This document shows positions 61,020 through 64,000 of a DNA stretch of 64,000 bases, piece by piece. The notes beneath the pieces were generated by a model. That model was not told the origin of the DNA. It made no database searches and saw only the letters and a program-made list of their open reading frames with translations. Source of the DNA: Caulobacter soli (lineage in GTDB: Bacteria > Pseudomonadota > Alphaproteobacteria > Caulobacterales > Caulobacteraceae); assembly GCF_011045195.1 (NCBI RefSeq), contig NZ_CP049199.1, positions 496,001 through 560,000 on the forward strand, given 5' to 3'. A program made the translations under genes and the position numbers. Position 1 is the stretch's first letter. Every line of letters starts with the position of its first letter.

Positions 61020-61574
61020 TCATCGTCCCACCTTCGCGTACAGATGGGCCAGGGCCGCGCTCATGTGCTTTTCGACCGTCTTCAGCGACAGGCCCAGCCG
61101 CTGGGCGGTCTGGGCGTAGGTCAGGCCCTCGAACTTGTGCAGGCGGAAGATCCCCTGGGTGCGGGAAGGCAGGGCCAGCAGGGCCTCAGACAGTCGCTCC
61201 AGCCGCTGGCGGGCGATCAGGGTGGTTTCGGCGTCGGGATCCTCGACCATCTCGACGCGCCCGATCACCGTCGTGCTGGTCCGCCGCCAGGCGTCGTCCC
61301 GCGCCCGGTTCCGGCGGCCGCGCCGAAGCCAGTCCAGCATGTGGTTGTGTGCCAGGCGATAGAGGAAGGCGGCGGGATTGCGCACGTCCTGGCCCTCCAG
61401 GTTCCGGATCTTGACGTAGAGATCCTGGACCAGGTCCTCGACGTCGGCTTGGGGCCCCAGGCGCGCCCTATAGAAGCCGCGCAGTTCGTTCTGCCGCGCC
61501 AGATAGGTCTCCAGCACGAGGGCGGAGGCCGGTGAGGGGCTAGCGGGCGGGGGCTTTTCGTCGGTTGGGGACAA
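61020..61574 (-). CDS. ECF sigma factor, FecI type
   Basis: About 184 residues from the TTG at 61574. Region 2 is YLARQNELRGFYRARLGPQADVEDLVQDLYVKIRNL and AAFLYRLAHNHMLDWLRR. Region 4 is LPSRTQGIFRLHKFEGLTYAQTAQRLGLSLKTVEKHMSAAL. The longer open frame to 61709 reads straight through the phased operator sites, so it cannot all be coding; a shorter start is expected. GTG at 61517 is another option. It heads the sigma-FecR-receptor operon. Confidence 0.92.
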   Translation of the reverse strand: MSPTDEKPPPASPSPASALVLETYLARQNELRGFYRARLGPQADVEDLVQDLYVKIRNLEGQDVRNPAAFLYRLAHNHMLDWLRRGRRNRARDDAWRRTSTTVIGRVEMVEDPDAETTLIARQRLERLSEALLALPSRTQGIFRLHKFEGLTYAQTAQRLGLSLKTVEKHMSAALAHLYAKVGR

Positions 61575-61621
61575 GTCTTGCGCACGATGTCGGGCCGCGC
61601 CCGGATGCGCGTTTTGCCTCA

Positions 61622-61670
61622 AGGATGCGTTTGGATCAAAAATTGGATCCAAAATGAGGCGATTGTGGAT
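61622..61670 (-). promoter_or_regulatory. Promoter of the sigma factor operon with three 22-bp-phased GGAT sites
   Basis: GGAT elements begin their pentamers at 61622 (AGGAT), 61644 and 61666 (TGGAT), 22 bp apart, with TGGATCCA at 61644-61651 and an additional TGGAT at 61632. On the minus strand ATCCAATTTTTGATCC aligns with the receptor and AtuA promoters. It lies between the Crp/Fnr stop and the sigma start, 48 bp from the latter. Confidence 0.68.
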
Positions 61671-61681
61671 GTCGCCATGCC

Positions 61682-62374
61682 CTAACGCCCAAATGCCTCC
61701 GGATTGCACAGCCGCGACAGGCGGGCCGGGTCGAGTATGGCGATGCTGGCGTAACCCAAGGCGACGACGCCGGCTTCCTCCAGTCTGCGCAGGCCACGGT
61801 TCAGAGTCTGGCGGCTGACCCCGACGACGGACGCCAGCTCGGCCTGGCGGATGGACAGGGGGCTAGGAGAGCCGGCTTCGTCCGCCGCCTTGGCCAGGGC
61901 GCGGGCCAGGCGCACCGCCACCGGTTGGGCGGCGCGCTGCTCGATAAAGGCCAGGGCCGTGCGCTGGTTGGCGCAGACCAGCAGGCCCAGATCGCGATAG
62001 AAAGCGCCGTCTTGCACGCCCAGTCGCGCTACCGAGGCCGGCGACAGATGGAGCACGCTGGCCGACCCGAAGGCCACGGCGTCGTGGGGGCGCGGCCCGC
62101 CGTCCAGGGTCGAGAGCTCGCCGAACCAGACGCCGGGCCCCAGGATCCGCACCAGGATCTCCATGCCGCTGGCCGGATAGCCGATCAGCCGCACCTGGCC
62201 CTCGAGCACCGCCCAAAGGCCGTTGGGCGGATCGCCGGCGCCATAGAGGCGCGCGCCATCCGGAACCGCCGAGACGCTGGCCTCGCCGAGAATCAACTCG
62301 CGGCGCTCGACGGGGAGGGCGGCGAACCAGTCTCCGGCCTCAAGGGTGCGGCGGTCGTCGGCGGTGGGACGCAC
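61682..62374 (-). CDS. Crp/Fnr-family transcriptional regulator
   Basis: A 230-residue regulator. An N-terminal cyclic-nucleotide-type beta-roll (ARLYGAGDPPNGLWAVLEGQVRL and VWFGELSTLDGGPRPHDAVAFGSASVLHL) and a C-terminal HTH (QAELASVVGVSRQTLNRGLRRLEEAGVVALGYASIAILDPARL). No N-terminal Fe-S Cys set, so not an FNR oxygen sensor. The ligand is unknown. A 22-bp perfect palindrome lies just upstream and may be its own operator. It is divergent from the aldolase-family gene. Confidence 0.93.
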   Translation of the reverse strand: MRPTADDRRTLEAGDWFAALPVERRELILGEASVSAVPDGARLYGAGDPPNGLWAVLEGQVRLIGYPASGMEILVRILGPGVWFGELSTLDGGPRPHDAVAFGSASVLHLSPASVARLGVQDGAFYRDLGLLVCANQRTALAFIEQRAAQPVAVRLARALAKAADEAGSPSPLSIRQAELASVVGVSRQTLNRGLRRLEEAGVVALGYASIAILDPARLSRLCNPEAFGR

Positions 62375-62391
62375 GAAGAGCCTTTCGATGA

Positions 62392-62413
62392 GATTGTCGC
62401 GGGCGCGACAATC
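62392..62413. promoter_or_regulatory. Perfect palindrome, candidate Crp/Fnr operator
   Basis: Arms GATTGTCGCG and CGCGACAATC with a GG spacer, between the divergent Crp/Fnr-like gene (start 62374) and the aldolase gene (start 62466). It is 18 bp from the regulator start. The TTGTCG-GC-rich centre-CGACAA layout has the symmetry and size of a Crp/Fnr-family dimer site. Confidence 0.6.
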
Positions 62414-62465
62414 CTCATTTCGACCCGGTGTTAGCGTCCGTCAAACCATAATGGAGGAAGCAAGT

Positions 62466-63233
62466 ATGACAGCGGCTTTGAAAGCGGTTCCTGGCGTGCG
62501 CGAACGCGTGTCGCCCGAGGAATGGGCCCTGCGGGTTGACCTGGCGGCGGCGTTTCGCCTGGCGGCGCTGAACGGCTGGGATGACCTGATCTTCACCCAC
62601 ATGTCGGTGCGAATCCCGGGACCCGAGCACCATTTCCTGATCAACTCCTACACCAACATGTTCGAGGAGGTGACCGCCTCGAACCTGGTGAAGATCGACC
62701 TCAACGGCGACAAGGTCATGGACTGCGCCGGCCAGGTGATCCGTGCTGGCTTCGTGATTCATTCGGCGATCCACAGCGCCCGCGAGAACGCCAATGCGGT
62801 GATCCATCTGCATACCCCGCAGGGCCAGGCGGTGTCGGCCTCGGCCGACGGCCTGCTGCCGGTGACCCAGACGGCGATGATCGTCTGTCACGACGTCGCC
62901 TACCACGAGTCCGAAGGCATCGCCGAGGACATGGGCGAGCAGGAGCGCATCGTCGCCGATCTGGGCGAGAAGAACACGATGATCCTGCGCAACCACGGCA
63001 CCATGGCCGTGGGCGAGACGATCCAGCAGGCGTATCTGCGCATGTATTTCCTGGAACGGGCCTGCCAGGCCCAGGTGCTGATCCCGGGCAAGGTCCACCG
63101 TCCGCAACAGGGCGTGGCCGAGGTGATCAAGGGCCAGGTGACCGGCCCGGCCACCAAGATGATCGCCGAGCACTTCGCCTGGCCGGCTCTGCTGCGCAAG
63201 CTGGACCGGATCGACTCCAGCTTCCGCGACTAG
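62466..63233 (+). CDS. Class II aldolase/adducin-family protein
   Basis: A 255-residue zinc-enzyme-type protein. The metal ligands are visible as HLHTPQGQAVSAS (His-x-His) and the later NHGTMAVGETIQQAYLRMYFLERACQ. The N-terminal LAAAFRLAALNGWDDLIFTHMSVRIPG and GFVIHSAIHSAR fit the larger adducin-like subgroup rather than fuculose aldolase. The substrate is unknown. ATG at 62466 follows GGAGGAA at good spacing. Confidence 0.92.
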   Translation: MTAALKAVPGVRERVSPEEWALRVDLAAAFRLAALNGWDDLIFTHMSVRIPGPEHHFLINSYTNMFEEVTASNLVKIDLNGDKVMDCAGQVIRAGFVIHSAIHSARENANAVIHLHTPQGQAVSASADGLLPVTQTAMIVCHDVAYHESEGIAEDMGEQERIVADLGEKNTMILRNHGTMAVGETIQQAYLRMYFLERACQAQVLIPGKVHRPQQGVAEVIKGQVTGPATKMIAEHFAWPALLRKLDRIDSSFRD

Positions 63234-63487
63234 GCCTCGGCGACATGCGGTGGTTGAAGGCCGACGGCGTGGCGATCGAAAAGCCGCATCGAACGATGCG
63301 TGTTCAAGCGCCTGAAAAACGCCTGCCGGACAAGGCCTTGGGTTAAGCTTCGGCGTCTCCTCGAGACACCCGCGCCGACCTCCTCGTCGCGAACTCGTCG
63401 ATAGCCCGTGGCGGCCGAGGCCGCCGCGCTCCCGCGTCATCCTCTTGCACGTCGATGGATGGCGCGCCGGACGCAGGACGGCTCGGC

Positions 63488-63528
63488 CCGGGCGCACCGA
63501 CACCCTGTGGTGCGCCCGGTCCTCTTTT
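63488..63528 (+). terminator. Hairpin terminator
   Basis: Perfect 11-bp arms CCGGGCGCACC and GGTGCGCCCGG with a ten-base loop, followed by TCCTCTTTT. It lies 255 bp after the aldolase-family stop and next to the convergent LysR stop. The stretch 63234-63487 contains only a 33-codon frame (63245-63346) that I cannot support as a gene. Confidence 0.75.
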
Positions 63529-63533
63529 GAAGC

Positions 63534-64000
63534 TCAGAGCGTGTCGACCGGCGGACCCGGCTCGGCGCGCTGCTTCAGGCGAGTCCAGAAGGCCTCCGCC
63601 GCCACGGTCTGGCGGGCGCGGGGGCGAAACAGCCGGATATCGATCGGCACGTCCCAGGTCTCGTCGCCGGCCCGAACCAGGCTGCCTTCCTCCAGGTCGC
63701 GCGAGATCAGGCTCATGGGTAGCCAAGCCAGACCCCGTCCCGCCCGAGCCATGGCCGCCAGCACTGTCGCCACATGGGCGGTGAAGCTGGGCGACAGCCA
63801 CATCGAGGGGCCCTCCAGGGCATGGGCCGAGGCCAAGATCCGCCCCATGCCCGACACCTCGCTGAACGCCAGATAGGGCACGGGCGCGCCCAGGCGACCG
63901 GGCAGGGCGAAGCGTGGTTGGTCCGGGACGCCCGCCATGGTGGCGCTGACGGGGATCAGCACGTCGCGCCCGACGTCAATCGAGGTGAAGTAGTTGGGTC
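63534..64000 (-). CDS. LysR-family transcriptional regulator, C-terminal part (partial)
   Basis: About 155 residues of the effector-binding domain are inside the window: PNYFTSIDVGRDVLIPVSATM, SAHALEGPSMWLSPSFTAHVATVLAAMARAGRGLAWLPMSLISRDLEEGSLV and the ending TVAAEAFWTRLKQ. The layout (a GRG(L/V)AWLPxSL segment after an alpha/beta lobe) is typical of LysR regulators. The DNA-binding half lies beyond 64000. Its target may be the adjacent aldolase-family gene, but they are convergent, so this is only a guess. Confidence 0.85.
   Translation of the reverse strand, partial: PNYFTSIDVGRDVLIPVSATMAGVPDQPRFALPGRLGAPVPYLAFSEVSGMGRILASAHALEGPSMWLSPSFTAHVATVLAAMARAGRGLAWLPMSLISRDLEEGSLVRAGDETWDVPIDIRLFRPRARQTVAAEAFWTRLKQRAEPGPPVDTL

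Noticed and set aside
61575..61709. N-terminal extension of the sigma factor to the ATG at 61709
   Set aside because: This stretch reads directly through the phased operator sites (giving DPIFDPN) and has no sigma-like sequence, so it is treated as promoter.
63245..63346. 33-codon frame after the aldolase-family gene
   Set aside because: Too short, no ribosome binding site and no recognisable motif.
1..64000. CRISPR arrays, insertion sequences, rRNA genes, prophage genes
   Set aside because: I saw no regularly spaced identical repeats, no transposase frame, no rRNA sequence and no phage structural genes. The palindromic repeats are irregularly spaced and lie in intergenic DNA.

Overview
The window looks like a chromosomal segment of a Caulobacter or a close relative (Caulobacterales, Alphaproteobacteria). 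Evidence: very high GC with strongly GC-biased third codon positions; two TonB-dependent receptors plus the tail of a third; a tRNA promoter matching the Caulobacter housekeeping sigma pattern; a candidate CtrA box; and abundant short palindromic intergenic repeats. The genus is an inference from gene style, not from a marker gene.

From 1 to about 44.6 kb is ordinary core-type chromosome. In order it holds: a receptor tail; a nonsense-interrupted encapsulated-ferritin homologue; a Tat-exported PhoD-type phosphatase; LysE, HisI and DUF817; UbiD; a DUF4153 membrane protein; a leftward ABC exporter/DUF454/glyoxalase unit; UbiA; an LprI-like protein; a desaturase; a METTL20-like methyltransferase; two tandem YkgJ cysteine-cluster proteins; an SDR, MmcQ, Pr6Pr and an aldo-keto reductase; PPK2, RsmE, GH43 and glutamate-cysteine ligase; a small membrane protein; DUF427; a POT peptide transporter; a flavin amine oxidase; GloB; P-II; GFA; MFS; phospholipase D; a metX-metW-EEP operon; a tightly overlapped phosphatase-DUF952-pyrD-VTT-histidine kinase run; and gamma-glutamyltransferase. 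Twelve palindromic repeat elements of a few families lie between these genes.

At 44.6 kb there is a tRNA-Arg(ACG), then a decayed RidA-family pseudogene, and then about 19 kb in which I see none of those palindromic repeats. This looks like an accessory metabolic region. It holds ttuD and ttuC (tartrate dehydrogenase to glycerate kinase, giving 2-phosphoglycerate), a MipA/OmpV outer-membrane protein, a TonB receptor, a GntR-family regulator, a CitMHS hydroxycarboxylate transporter, an AtuA/DUF1446 plus DUF4387 pair with a thioesterase and two membrane proteins, a complete FecI-FecR-TonB receptor surface-signalling set, a Crp/Fnr regulator, a class II aldolase-family enzyme, and the end of a LysR regulator.

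The most interesting signal is regulatory. Three promoters in this region (the first TonB receptor, the AtuA operon and the sigma factor) carry ATCC/GGAT sites spaced exactly 22 bp, with the shared core ATCCARTTTATTGAC overlapping a putative -35 element. This suggests that outer-membrane uptake, surface signalling and the uncharacterised AtuA/DUF4387 operon form one regulon for a hydroxycarboxylate-like or metal-chelated substrate. The substrate is not known from sequence.
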